DNA of 19,340 nt from CAMDPA01 sp964574325 (GCA_964574325.1 CAZNMY010000118.1:1-19340), one strand, 5' to 3'; positions 7,021 to 14,840 are shown, counted from the first letter of the stretch. Notes: generated by a model not told the origin, from the sequence alone. A program made the numbers and translations.

Positions 7021-8130
7021 ATGACCGACATGAGATTGCAGCCGGTTCGGTTCTCCGAGCTTGCCGGTTGGGACGGCGACGACCATTCGGCGGCGCTGGC
7101 GGCCTTCATGATTTCCGCGCCGGCTGTCGTTGCAGGGCAGGTGAGGCGCGGCGGACGCTGCGATCCACGTCAAGCCGATGCCTTCCTCCACGCCTGCCGG
7201 TTCGTGACCCGTTGGGACGGACAGCGCGTTTCCCGCAGCGAGGCGCGAGGCTTCTTCGAGCGCTTCTTCGTTCCCAATCGGATCTCGCACGATCGGCCGC
7301 ATGGGCTTCTCACGGGGTACTATGAGCCGATCGTCGAAGGCTCGCGGATGCAAGCCGACCGTTTCCAGACGCCGCTCTACCGCCGGCCATCGGATCTCGA
7401 GAACGTCGTTGCGGAAACGGAGCGTGGCCAGGCCGCGATACAACTCTCCCACATGCGCCGGACTTCAAGCGGCCTCGTTCCTTTCGCGACGCGCGCGGAG
7501 ATCGATGCCGGCGCGCTTTCGGGCCTCGGGCTCGAGGTCATGTGGCTCGCCGATCCTGTCGATGCTTTTTTCGCGCAAGTGCAGGGCTCGGTCCGCGTGA
7601 AGCTCCCGGACGGGACTTCTGCCGGGCTGACCTACGACGGCAAGAACGGGCATCCCTACACGTCGATCGGCCGTATCCTCATCGACCGGGGAGAGGTCTC
7701 CGCCGCGGAGATGTCGATGCAACGGCTGGGGGCATGGCTGCGTGCCGACCGCGCGCGCGGGCGGGCGATGATGCAGCACAACGCGTCGTTCGTGTTCTTC
7801 CGCGAGGTCGAGGGGGAAAATGCTTCGAGTGCGCTCGGGGGTCCGCTGAGCCCCGGCCGGAGTCTCGCGATCGATACGGAATTTCATGCGCTGGGATTGC
7901 CGGTGTTCGTCGATGCGCCGGGATTGCTGCATTGGGGGCGGCGTCGGCCGTTCCGCAGATTGATGATCGCCCAGGATGTCGGCTCGGCCATTCGCGGGCC
8001 CGAGCGCGGCGACATCTATTTCGGTTCGGGTGAGATCGCGGCGCAACGAGCTGGCATAACCAAGCATCGCGCGAGCATGTTCGTGCTCATGCCACGGGTG
8101 GAGAGGGCGAGGCGGGGGCGGTTTCGATGA
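7021..8130 (+). CDS. mltA: MltA-type membrane-bound lytic murein transglycosylase
   Basis: MltA-type enzymes cleave the MurNAc-GlcNAc bond of peptidoglycan to leave 1,6-anhydro ends. The 369-residue protein (from ATG 7021) shows LLTGYYEPIVEGS, KNGHPYTSIGRILIDRGE, LAIDTEFHALGLPVFVDA and the 3D (double-psi barrel) block IAQDVGSAIRGPERGDIYFG. Asp319 in AQDVGSAI aligns with the catalytic Asp of E. coli MltA (AQDTGGAI). No signal peptide or lipobox is visible at the N terminus, which begins MTDMRLQPVRF; a TTG at 7012 would add only three residues. How it reaches the periplasm is therefore unclear. It starts 56 bases after the Tim44-like gene, and its stop overlaps the next start by four bases. Confidence 0.9.
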   Translation: MTDMRLQPVRFSELAGWDGDDHSAALAAFMISAPAVVAGQVRRGGRCDPRQADAFLHACRFVTRWDGQRVSRSEARGFFERFFVPNRISHDRPHGLLTGYYEPIVEGSRMQADRFQTPLYRRPSDLENVVAETERGQAAIQLSHMRRTSSGLVPFATRAEIDAGALSGLGLEVMWLADPVDAFFAQVQGSVRVKLPDGTSAGLTYDGKNGHPYTSIGRILIDRGEVSAAEMSMQRLGAWLRADRARGRAMMQHNASFVFFREVEGENASSALGGPLSPGRSLAIDTEFHALGLPVFVDAPGLLHWGRRRPFRRLMIAQDVGSAIRGPERGDIYFGSGEIAAQRAGITKHRASMFVLMPRVERARRGRFR

Positions 8131-8783
8131 GCGGAGAGGGAGGCAAGAGCAAGCCGCGCCGCCGAAGGTTGTTGAGCGAGGAGGACGAGGCGCTGTGGCA
8201 CCACGTGGCGCGCAGCATCGGTCCGACAAAGGGCAAGTCGCGGGTGCGAGAAGTCGAGCCCGATCCGGACGTGACGGTCGATGTTCATGCGGGGCGTGAG
8301 GAAACGCGGCGGCCGCCGGTAGCCGCTCAGGGGCGGAAGACCGCCGCGCCAGCCCGAGTGGGGTCATTGGCACCAGTTCCGCCTGCGGTCTCCAAAGCGC
8401 GACCTCCCGCGCCCACGTTCGTGCCGCTCGAACGGAAGAAGGCGCGGAGGATCGCGCGGGGCGCCGATGAGATCGAAGCGCGGCTCGATCTGCACGGAAT
8501 GACGCAGGACGACGCGCATTCGGCGCTGATCGGCTTCGTGCGGCGGTGCCAGGCCGCGGGCTTTCGTACCGTGCTCGTCATCACGGGGAAGGGTGGGCCG
8601 GTGCGGCGTCACCACGGCGATCGGGACGACGACTACGAGAGGCCGCGCGGCGTGTTGAGACGAAACGTACCGCGCTGGCTCGCGGGAGCCGAGATCGGCA
8701 GCCTCGTGCTGAGCTACTCGACCGCGCATATCCGGCATGGCGGAGAAGGCGCGCTGTACGTGCAGTTGCGGCGCAAGGGGTAG
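8127..8783 (+). CDS. Smr/MutS2-C-terminal domain protein
   Basis: A 218-residue protein with a C-terminal Smr domain. Smr domains of stand-alone type bind or cut nucleic acids; in E. coli SmrB acts on collided ribosomes, though the role of this homologue is not known. The domain shows LDLHGMTQDDAHSAL with His123, VLVITGKGG (Gly-Lys-Gly at 154-156), RNVPRWLAG and the closing HGGEGALYVQLRRK. Residues 1-110 are basic and Pro/Ala-rich with SEEDEALWHHVARSI near the start, a segment common in alphaproteobacterial Smr proteins. The ATG overlaps the mltA stop (ATGA), so translation is probably coupled. It ends 30 bases from the convergent Tad-domain gene. Confidence 0.88.
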   Translation: MSGEGGKSKPRRRRLLSEEDEALWHHVARSIGPTKGKSRVREVEPDPDVTVDVHAGREETRRPPVAAQGRKTAAPARVGSLAPVPPAVSKARPPAPTFVPLERKKARRIARGADEIEARLDLHGMTQDDAHSALIGFVRRCQAAGFRTVLVITGKGGPVRRHHGDRDDDYERPRGVLRRNVPRWLAGAEIGSLVLSYSTAHIRHGGEGALYVQLRRKG

Positions 8784-8813
8784 CAGCGCTGGCAGCCGGG
8801 GCCCTTCGTCCGC

Positions 8814-9995
8814 CTACTCGATCAAGCGGACTTCCAATGTGTCTTTCTCGACGACGGGGCAGGACATGATCAAACGGATGTCGTCATAGTCGCGATCGCC
8901 GCCCGGGTCGTTTACGCCTGCTGCGTAGGGACTTCCGGCGCCATTGCCGCCCTGGTTCTGCGGCGGGCGATCCTCCCAGCCGAAGTACATGAACTTGCCC
9001 GGCTGGCAAGCCTGTCCGACCTGGGGAATGCGGTTTTTCTGGTTGTTGCCGGGGATCGTGGCACCGGTCTGTGGCTGTGTGCAGTTCGCATCGTCACACA
9101 GGATCGTCTCGAGCTGATAAGGGGACGTGCCGGCGTGGCGCTCGACGCCATTGGCATCGGCCTTGGCATCGGTGAACCACATATAGCAGGCCTTGCCGGT
9201 CTGTGAGAGCGCGGTGCCGCAGGTCGCGTACGTATTCTTCCACTTCGAGGGCGATGCACGGTTGTTGCGCGAGTTGTAGAGCATGTAGCTGATCGACTCG
9301 CCCTCCTTGCACGTCGGCATCGTGAGCGGAATGACGCTGCCGCCGTTGTCGGCGATCAGCACGAAATCCGATCGGCCCATCTTGTTCTCGTTGGCGGCGA
9401 GGATGCTGGTGAACGCGAGATTGCCACCGAGCGACTGGAACTTCGTGCCCTCGTCGCTGACCCGGGTGCCCTTCGTGCTCCAATCGGCAGCGTAGCAGTA
9501 GACCCAGACCTGATTGTAGTCGGCGGCTTCATACGACAGGTCGACCTTCGAGGGCGGTCCGGCGACGACCTTCATGCGGTAGCTGCGGGCGACAGAGCGC
9601 GTGGCGGCGCGCAGAGTTTTCACGTCGCCCGGCATGATACGCAGGAACGAGGTCGGAACTTCTGCCGTCGCGACGACCGCGTAGTCGGTGGCGGAAAGCC
9701 AGGTTGCGGTGAGGTTCGGTGAAATGCCGCCGTATTTCGCGGTCTGCATCGGCAGGAGCAACTTTGCAGCGGCCAGCTTCGCTTCGGCGGCGGTCGCATC
9801 CGACGTGACGCTGTTCAGCGCTGCCGCATCTCCCGCCCGCTGCATTGCAGATCGCATAGAAAGCGCGCGGCCGAAGTCGATCGCGCAACCGATGGTCATC
9901 ATCACGACCATGGCCGTGAGGCCGAAGGTGATGCCGATGGTGCCTGATTCGTCCCGGACGAGACTTCGGATGAACGTGGGAACGCGGTCTGTCAT
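8814..9995 (-). CDS. Tad-domain (TadG-like) protein with C-terminal acidic GGDRDYDD motif
   Basis: A 393-residue protein with one N-terminal hydrophobic segment at about residues 18-40 (GTIGITFGLTAMVVMMTIG), followed by DFGRALSMRSAMQRAGDAAAL. This is the TadE/TadG-like 'Tad' module of Flp-pilus and related secreted proteins, here type IV-prepilin-like in position but without a visible prepilin peptidase site. The large extracytoplasmic part contains several Cys. Near the C terminus it has YFGWEDRPP, a Gly/Asn-rich stretch and DPGGDRDYDDIRLIMSC, resembling the FGxED...GGDRDYxD signature I associate with DUF4114-type domains; this is a match by eye only. I start at ATG 9995; a TTG at 10001 would add two residues. 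No other tad/cpa genes are visible nearby. Confidence 0.75.
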   Translation of the reverse strand: MTDRVPTFIRSLVRDESGTIGITFGLTAMVVMMTIGCAIDFGRALSMRSAMQRAGDAAALNSVTSDATAAEAKLAAAKLLLPMQTAKYGGISPNLTATWLSATDYAVVATAEVPTSFLRIMPGDVKTLRAATRSVARSYRMKVVAGPPSKVDLSYEAADYNQVWVYCYAADWSTKGTRVSDEGTKFQSLGGNLAFTSILAANENKMGRSDFVLIADNGGSVIPLTMPTCKEGESISYMLYNSRNNRASPSKWKNTYATCGTALSQTGKACYMWFTDAKADANGVERHAGTSPYQLETILCDDANCTQPQTGATIPGNNQKNRIPQVGQACQPGKFMYFGWEDRPPQNQGGNGAGSPYAAGVNDPGGDRDYDDIRLIMSCPVVEKDTLEVRLIE

Positions 9996-10001
9996 GGCCA
10001 A

Positions 10002-10476
10002 CTCTCAACAACCCTGATGCGCAGTGACGCAAACTGGCACTCAGGTTGTCGGCTCGCTCTTGAAAGTGCGTTGTAAACTTGCTTCGATATTTATCTATTC
10101 TAGGTACGTATTTTCTATTCTTTTGGGATTGCTAACGAGATGTAGTCGGCATTCCCGGTTCGGGACGTCGGATCGCGGTGGCAGGCAATGCGGCGACGCC
10201 GGTCCGTGCCCTGGCGAGGGGCCGGGGCCTCAGTGGCGCAGGGCCGGGTCTCGGACGGTGTCGCAGGCGGTTGAAACGGCACGTGGCTGGGGCTATGAGT
10301 TGCCGCCATGCTGTACGCCTCAAGCAAGCTGATAGCGCTGCGAATTACGGTCCCGGTCGCCTGATGGCGCCCGGGAAGTTCCCGTATCGACTCACTGCTC
10401 GCGATCCAGCGCCGTCGCGTTGGCGCCTGCGCCAGAGCAACAGCCAGAAATCATCGGCGAACCCCAAAGTCAGATC
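10002..10476. other. Gap between the Tad-domain gene and ileS, no gene seen
   Basis: This 475-base divergent region should hold promoters for the two flanking genes. 10070-10145 is markedly AT-richer than the rest of the window. It includes TTGTAA at 10071-10076 and TCTATT at 10094-10099 with 17 bases between, a weak sigma-70-like pair on the plus strand. A 13-bp palindrome, CGGGAAGTTCCCG, lies at 10372-10384, about 93 bases before the ileS ATG. No ribF or other gene usually near ileS is visible. Confidence 0.5.
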
Positions 10477-13400
10477 ATGACCACCAAACCGACTGCTGCG
10501 GCTTCTTCCGAGGGGCGCGATTGGGGCAAGACACTGTTCCTGCCCGAGACCGAATTTCCGATGCGCGCCGGCCTGCCCGAGATGGAGCCCAAGCTCCTCA
10601 AGCGGTGGACGGAGATGAAGCTCTACGAGCGTCTCAGGGCGCAGGGCAAGGGCCGGGAGAAGTTCCTGCTGCACGACGGCCCGCCCTACGCCAACGGCAA
10701 CATTCACATCGGGCATGCGCTCAACAAGATCCTGAAGGATCTCGTGACCAAGTCGCAGACGATGCTGGGCTACGATTCCAACTACGTGCCGGGCTGGGAC
10801 TGCCACGGCCTGCCGATCGAGTGGCAGATCGAGCAGCAGTATCGCGCGAAGGGCAAGAGCAAGGACGCGGTGCCGGTCGGCGAGTTCCGGAAGGAGTGCC
10901 GTTCGTTCGCGGACAATTGGCTCAACGTGCAGCGCGAGGAGTTCAAACGGCTCGGCGTGATCGGCGACTGGGCGAAGCCCTACACGACGATGAGCTTTCC
11001 GGCGGAAGCGCAGATCGCGGCCGAGTGCATGAAGTTCGCGATGAACGGGCTCCTCTATCGCGGGTCGAAGCCCGTGATGTGGTCGGTGGTGGAGAAGACC
11101 GCGCTGGCGGAAGCCGAAGTCGAGTATCACGACTACCAGAGCGATACGATCTGGGTGAAGTTTCCGGTGGTCGAATTGCCGGTGCTCATTCCTTCTACGC
11201 CCCGTGGCACACCAGCCCCAGTCGCTCGCCAGCCGAACCCATTGGCCGGATCTAGCGTCCTGATCTGGACCACGACACCTTGGACTATCCCTGGAAATCG
11301 GGCGATCAGCTTTAGTTCAAAAGTCTCTTACGGCCTTTATGAAGTAGTCAAAGCTCCCGCTGGCAACTGGGCAAAGCAGGGCGACCGTTTCGTGATTGCT
11401 TCTAAGTTGGTGGCCGAGGTCATGAAGGCTGCGAAGATCGACAATGATGGCTACAAACTGTTGCCCGTTTTCGTTTCGTCGCGGCTGCTTCAGGAGACAC
11501 TTTGCGCCCATCCTTTAAGAGATGAGCAATTGGGCTATTTCGAATTCGACGTGCCCCTCCTCGACGGCGATCACGTTACGGACGACACGGGCACGGGTTT
11601 CGTGCACACGGCGCCGGGGCACGGCACGGACGACTACAAGATCTGGATGGACAACCAGTTCGCGCTGCGCCAGCGCGGCATCGACACGACGATCCCGTTC
11701 ACGGTCGACGGCGACGGTGTTTTGACCGAGGAGGTGCCCGGCTTCACCGGCAAGCGCGTGCTGAAGGAGAACGGCGACAAGGGCGACGCGAACGACGCCG
11801 TCATCAAGGCGCTGGGCGAGGCCGGTGCGCTGATCGCGCGTGGGCGGTTGAAGCATCAGTATCCGCATTCGTGGCGCTCGAAGAAGCCGGTGATCTATCG
11901 CAACACGCCGCAGTGGTTCATCGCGATGGATAAAGGGTTTTCGTTGGTGACCCCCACCCCTAACCCCTCCCCACAAGGGGGAGGGGGACAGAACGGCAAT
12001 ACGGGCACGTTGCGTCAGGTTGCGCTGGCGGCGATCGAGGCGACGGAGTGGGTGCCGGCGTCGGGGGAGAACCGCATCAACGGCATGATCTCGCAGCGGC
12101 CGGACTGGGTGATCTCGCGGCAGCGTGCGTGGGGCGTGCCGATCACGGTGTTCGTGCACAAGGACACTGGCGAGGTGATCCCCGGTGCACCTGCGTCGGG
12201 GCTTGCCCCGGAGCAGGCAAGAGAAAAGTTTGCGAAGTCGGGCGAGTTGATGGACCGCATCGTTGCGGCGATGCGCGAGAAGGGCGCGGATGCCTGGTTC
12301 GAGGCGGGCTCGAAGGACAAGTTCCTCGCAGGTCTCGTCGATGATCCCGCGCAGTGGGAGCAGGTGACCGACATTCTCGACGTGTGGTTCGATAGCGGAT
12401 CAACGCACGCTTATACGCTGGGTGATCCCGAGCACTTCCCGTCGCTGTCGGGCGTGAAGCGGAAAGTGGAAGGCGGCAACGATCGCGTGATGTACCTCGA
12501 GGGCTCGGACCAGCATCGCGGCTGGTTCCATTCCTCGCTGCTCGAGAGTTGCGGTACGCGCGGGCGTGCGCCGTTCGACGTCGTGCTGACGCACGGCTTC
12601 GTGCTCGACGAGAAGGGGCAGAAGATGTCGAAGTCGCTCGGCAATGTCGTCGCCCCGCAGGAGGTGATGAAGGCGTCGGGGGCGGATATCCTGCGGCTGT
12701 GGGTGGCGGCATCGGACTATTCGGACGATCTCAGGATCGGGCCGGAAATCCTGAAGTCGTTCGTCGACAACTATCGCAAGCTGCGCAACACGCTGCGGTG
12801 GATGCTGGGCGCGCTCGCGCACTTCAAGCCGGAAGATGTGGTGGCTCACGAGAAGCTGCCCGAACTCGACCGGCTGATGCTGCATCGGCTCGCGGAGTTG
12901 GATGTCGAGATTCGTGCGGCGTATGCGGTCTATGATTTCCGCAAGGTCGTTTCGATGTTGTCGCAGTTCATGAACACGGAGCTGTCGGCGTTCTACTTCG
13001 ACATCCGCAAGGACACGCTGTACTGCGAAGCGCCTTCGAGCGTTGCACGCAAGGCGGCGCTGACGGTGGTCGAAGAATTGTTCCGCTGCACGTGCGCGTG
13101 GCTCGCGCCGATCCTGTCGTTCACGGCCGAAGAGGCGTGGGTGAGCCGGTATCCGGGGGACGATGCCTCGGTGCATCTGACCGTGTTCCCGGAAATCCCG
13201 AAGGCGTGGAACGATCCGGCGCTCGATGCGCGCTGGGAGAAAATCCGGCGCGTGCGCCGTGTCGTTACGGGGGCGCTCGAGTTGGAGCGGGCTGGCAAAC
13301 GGATCGGCTCTAGTCTCGAGGCCGCGCCGGTAGTGTACGTGCCGGACGTCGAGTTGCGCGGTGCGCTCGACGGCGTGGACTTCGCGCAGGTTTGCATCAC

Positions 13401-13620
13401 GTCTGGTATCACGGTGAAGCCGGAAGCGGCGCCGGCCGAGGCGTACGCGTTGTCGGATGTCGCGGGCGTCGGCGTGGTGCCGGCCAAAGCCGCTGGCAAG
13501 AAGTGCGCGCGGAGCTGGCGTTATACGGACGACGTCGGTTCCGATCCGGACTATCCCGAATTGTCGGCGCGTGATGCGGCTGCCATGCGGGAGATCGACG
13601 GCAAACCAGCAAAGACGTAG
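10477..13620 (+). CDS. ileS: IleS, isoleucyl-tRNA synthetase
   Basis: Class Ia synthetase charging tRNA-Ile, with a CP1 domain that edits mischarged valine. Motifs are HIGH as HIGH at residues 77-80, KMSKS at 716-720, the editing-domain WTTTPWT beginning at Trp264, and TGTGFVHTAPGHGTDDY downstream. The catalytic block ISRQRAWGVPI is intact. I start at ATG 10477 (1047 residues); an in-frame TTG at 10420 would add 19 unremarkable residues. Three oddities stand out. Residues 238-354 (11188-11538) use A/T-ending codons far more than their surroundings. Residues 491-505 come from a palindromic repeat inserted in frame. The C-terminal zinc-finger region reads CARSWRYTDDVGSDPDYPELSARD split by losses: Cys-Ala-Arg-Ser and Ser-Ala-Arg-Asp in place of paired Cys. 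No lspA follows. Confidence 0.96.
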   Translation: MTTKPTAAASSEGRDWGKTLFLPETEFPMRAGLPEMEPKLLKRWTEMKLYERLRAQGKGREKFLLHDGPPYANGNIHIGHALNKILKDLVTKSQTMLGYDSNYVPGWDCHGLPIEWQIEQQYRAKGKSKDAVPVGEFRKECRSFADNWLNVQREEFKRLGVIGDWAKPYTTMSFPAEAQIAAECMKFAMNGLLYRGSKPVMWSVVEKTALAEAEVEYHDYQSDTIWVKFPVVELPVLIPSTPRGTPAPVARQPNPLAGSSVLIWTTTPWTIPGNRAISFSSKVSYGLYEVVKAPAGNWAKQGDRFVIASKLVAEVMKAAKIDNDGYKLLPVFVSSRLLQETLCAHPLRDEQLGYFEFDVPLLDGDHVTDDTGTGFVHTAPGHGTDDYKIWMDNQFALRQRGIDTTIPFTVDGDGVLTEEVPGFTGKRVLKENGDKGDANDAVIKALGEAGALIARGRLKHQYPHSWRSKKPVIYRNTPQWFIAMDKGFSLVTPTPNPSPQGGGGQNGNTGTLRQVALAAIEATEWVPASGENRINGMISQRPDWVISRQRAWGVPITVFVHKDTGEVIPGAPASGLAPEQAREKFAKSGELMDRIVAAMREKGADAWFEAGSKDKFLAGLVDDPAQWEQVTDILDVWFDSGSTHAYTLGDPEHFPSLSGVKRKVEGGNDRVMYLEGSDQHRGWFHSSLLESCGTRGRAPFDVVLTHGFVLDEKGQKMSKSLGNVVAPQEVMKASGADILRLWVAASDYSDDLRIGPEILKSFVDNYRKLRNTLRWMLGALAHFKPEDVVAHEKLPELDRLMLHRLAELDVEIRAAYAVYDFRKVVSMLSQFMNTELSAFYFDIRKDTLYCEAPSSVARKAALTVVEELFRCTCAWLAPILSFTAEEAWVSRYPGDDASVHLTVFPEIPKAWNDPALDARWEKIRRVRRVVTGALELERAGKRIGSSLEAAPVVYVPDVELRGALDGVDFAQVCITSGITVKPEAAPAEAYALSDVAGVGVVPAKAAGKKCARSWRYTDDVGSDPDYPELSARDAAAMREIDGKPAKT
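11951..11987 (+). repeat. C/G-run palindromic repeat inserted in frame in ileS
   Basis: The element runs CCCCCACCCCTAA, then a perfect 9-bp stem of CCCCTCCCC (11964-11972) and GGGGAGGGG separated by a short loop. It translates as Thr-Pro-Thr-Pro-Asn-Pro-Ser-Pro-Gln followed by four Gly, between the conserved FIAMDK and LRQVAL segments of the synthetase. Close relatives occur at 14726-14763, 14802-14840, 19268-19302 and 19328-19340. The C-run arm points the same way as in the 14802 and 19328 copies. Confidence 0.9.
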
Positions 13621-13668
13621 GTTAGTCCAAACCAAGTGCTGCTCAAGATGTGCGGTTGGCGACACTCG

Positions 13669-13715
13669 TGTTGGGTCGCGGTCCGCAGAAGAACCGGACC
13701 TTGACCCAACCTACG
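13669..13715. repeat. REP-like palindrome between ileS and the TctC gene
   Basis: TTGGGTC (13671-13677) pairs with GACCCAA (13703-13709), and inside it GGTCCG (13680-13685) pairs with CGGACC (13695-13700) around a nine-base loop. In addition GTAGGTT at 13617-13623, across the ileS stop, can pair with AACCTAC at 13708-13714. The CGTAGGTTGGGT...ACCCAACA format is one I recall as a repeat scattered in many bacterial genomes. It lacks a T run but could slow or end ileS transcription. Confidence 0.65.
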
Positions 13716-13733
13716 ACTACGATGAGGAAGAAG

Positions 13734-14702
13734 ATGGCTAAACTCTCTCTCCGTTTCACACTGACGGCACTGGCTATCGCATTCGCAGTGCCGGCCTTCG
13801 CGCAGGGCTATCCGGAACGGCCGGTGCGTATCGTGGTGCCGTTCCCGCCGGGCGGGGGCAACGACATCATCGTTCGCGCGATGACGGAGGATATGTCGAA
13901 GTCGCTGGGCCAGCAGGTGCTGGTCGACAACAAGCCGGGCGCGGGCACGGTGATCGGCACCGATGCGGTCGCAAAGGCGCCGGCGGACGGCTATACGATC
14001 CTGATCGCGTCGTTCGCTTTCGCCGTGAACCCGAGTCTGCTGTCGAAGCTGCCCTACGACCATCCCAAGGCGTTCACGCCGATCACGCTGATCGGGCGCT
14101 CGCCCAACATCGTGATCGTGCCGCCGGACCGGCCGTTCAAGTCGATGGCCGAGCTGATCGCGCACGCGAAGGCCAATCCGGGCAAGCTCAACTACGGCTC
14201 GTTCGGCAACGGCACGTCGGGCCATCTCGGGCCGGAGCTGTTCAAGATCATGGCGAAGGTCGATATCCTGCACGTGCCCTACAAGGGAACGGGGCAGGCG
14301 ATCACCGATCTCCTCGGCGGGCGGCTCGACATGATGTTCGCGACCGTTTCGGGCGGTGCGGCGCAGATCCGCTCGGGTAAGGTGAAAGCGCTGGCGGTAA
14401 CGTCGGCGGCGCGCTCGCCGGCCTATCCCGACGTACCGACGATCGCGGAAAGCGGCGTGGCGGGATTTGCTTCCGAAACCTGGTACGGGTTCCTGGGGCC
14501 TGCAGGACTGCCCCCGGCGATCGTTTCGAAAGTGCACGGTGCGATCAAGAATGCGGTCGAGACCGAGGCGTTTCAGAAGAAGGCGGCGTCTGACGGTCTG
14601 ATCGTCAAGGTCGGCGACGGTGCGGCGCTGGGCAAGCTGATCGACGAGGAAGAGAAGCGTTGGCGGGGGGTCGTCAAGGAAGCGAAAATCAAGGCTGATT
14701 GA
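13734..14702 (+). CDS. TctC/Bug-type periplasmic solute-binding receptor
   Basis: A 322-residue extracytoplasmic receptor of the tripartite tricarboxylate transporter (TTT) family, which binds small carboxylates or related acids. The signal peptide is MAKLSLRFTLTALAIAFAVPAFA with cleavage likely before QGYPERP. The mature part has the family's YPERPVRIVVPFPPGGGNDIIVR, PGAGTVIGTDAVAKAPADGYT, LNYGSFGNGTSGHLGPELF and VPYKGTGQAITDLLGG. I choose ATG 13734 because GAGGAAGA lies just upstream and the signal peptide begins at once; ATG 13722 is the alternative and would add four basic residues. No TctA or TctB membrane subunit is in the window, as is common for orphan Bug receptors, so the ligand cannot be inferred from partners. 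Confidence 0.92.
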   Translation: MAKLSLRFTLTALAIAFAVPAFAQGYPERPVRIVVPFPPGGGNDIIVRAMTEDMSKSLGQQVLVDNKPGAGTVIGTDAVAKAPADGYTILIASFAFAVNPSLLSKLPYDHPKAFTPITLIGRSPNIVIVPPDRPFKSMAELIAHAKANPGKLNYGSFGNGTSGHLGPELFKIMAKVDILHVPYKGTGQAITDLLGGRLDMMFATVSGGAAQIRSGKVKALAVTSAARSPAYPDVPTIAESGVAGFASETWYGFLGPAGLPPAIVSKVHGAIKNAVETEAFQKKAASDGLIVKVGDGAALGKLIDEEEKRWRGVVKEAKIKAD

Positions 14703-14725
14703 ACGCAATGGCGGTCGGACGAGGT

Positions 14726-14763
14726 CCCCCTCCCCCTCGTGGGAAGGGGATAGGGGTGGGGGG
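14726..14763 (-). repeat. C/G-run palindromic repeat, copy A (inverted)
   Basis: Read on the minus strand it begins GCCCCCCACCCCTATCCCC, matching the partial copy at 19328 and the ileS copy. It starts 24 bases after the TctC gene stop and is in opposite orientation to copy B, about 38 bases further on. Its stem has one mismatch. Confidence 0.8.
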
Positions 14764-14801
14764 CTCGCGAGGGTTTCCGTTGCTTCACCTGCTGAACCTC
14801 T

Positions 14802-14840
14802 CCACCCCACCCCCGACCCCTCCCCATCAAGGGGAGGGGG
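14802..14840 (+). repeat. C/G-run palindromic repeat, copy B, in the proB leader
   Basis: CCCCTCCCC (14817-14825) and GGGGAGGGG (14831-14839) form a perfect 9-bp stem with an ATCAA loop, preceded by CCACCCCACCCCCGA. It ends about 21 bases before the proB ATG, so if proB is transcribed through it the hairpin lies in the leader next to the ribosome site. With copy A it makes an inverted pair, the layout of a REPIN. Confidence 0.85.

Noticed and set aside
10420..10476. Upstream TTG start for ileS
   Set aside because: The 19 added residues are not typical of the family, and ATG 10477 begins a normal IleS N terminus.
12400..13665. Long minus-strand open frame (421 codons) opposite ileS
   Set aside because: It is antisense to strongly conserved IleS sequence, its translation is Arg/His-rich with no recognisable domain, and such frames are expected opposite high-GC genes.
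11951..14840. C/G-run repeats as a CRISPR array
   Set aside because: Copies are few, irregularly spaced, palindromic and in both orientations, without unique spacers of constant length.
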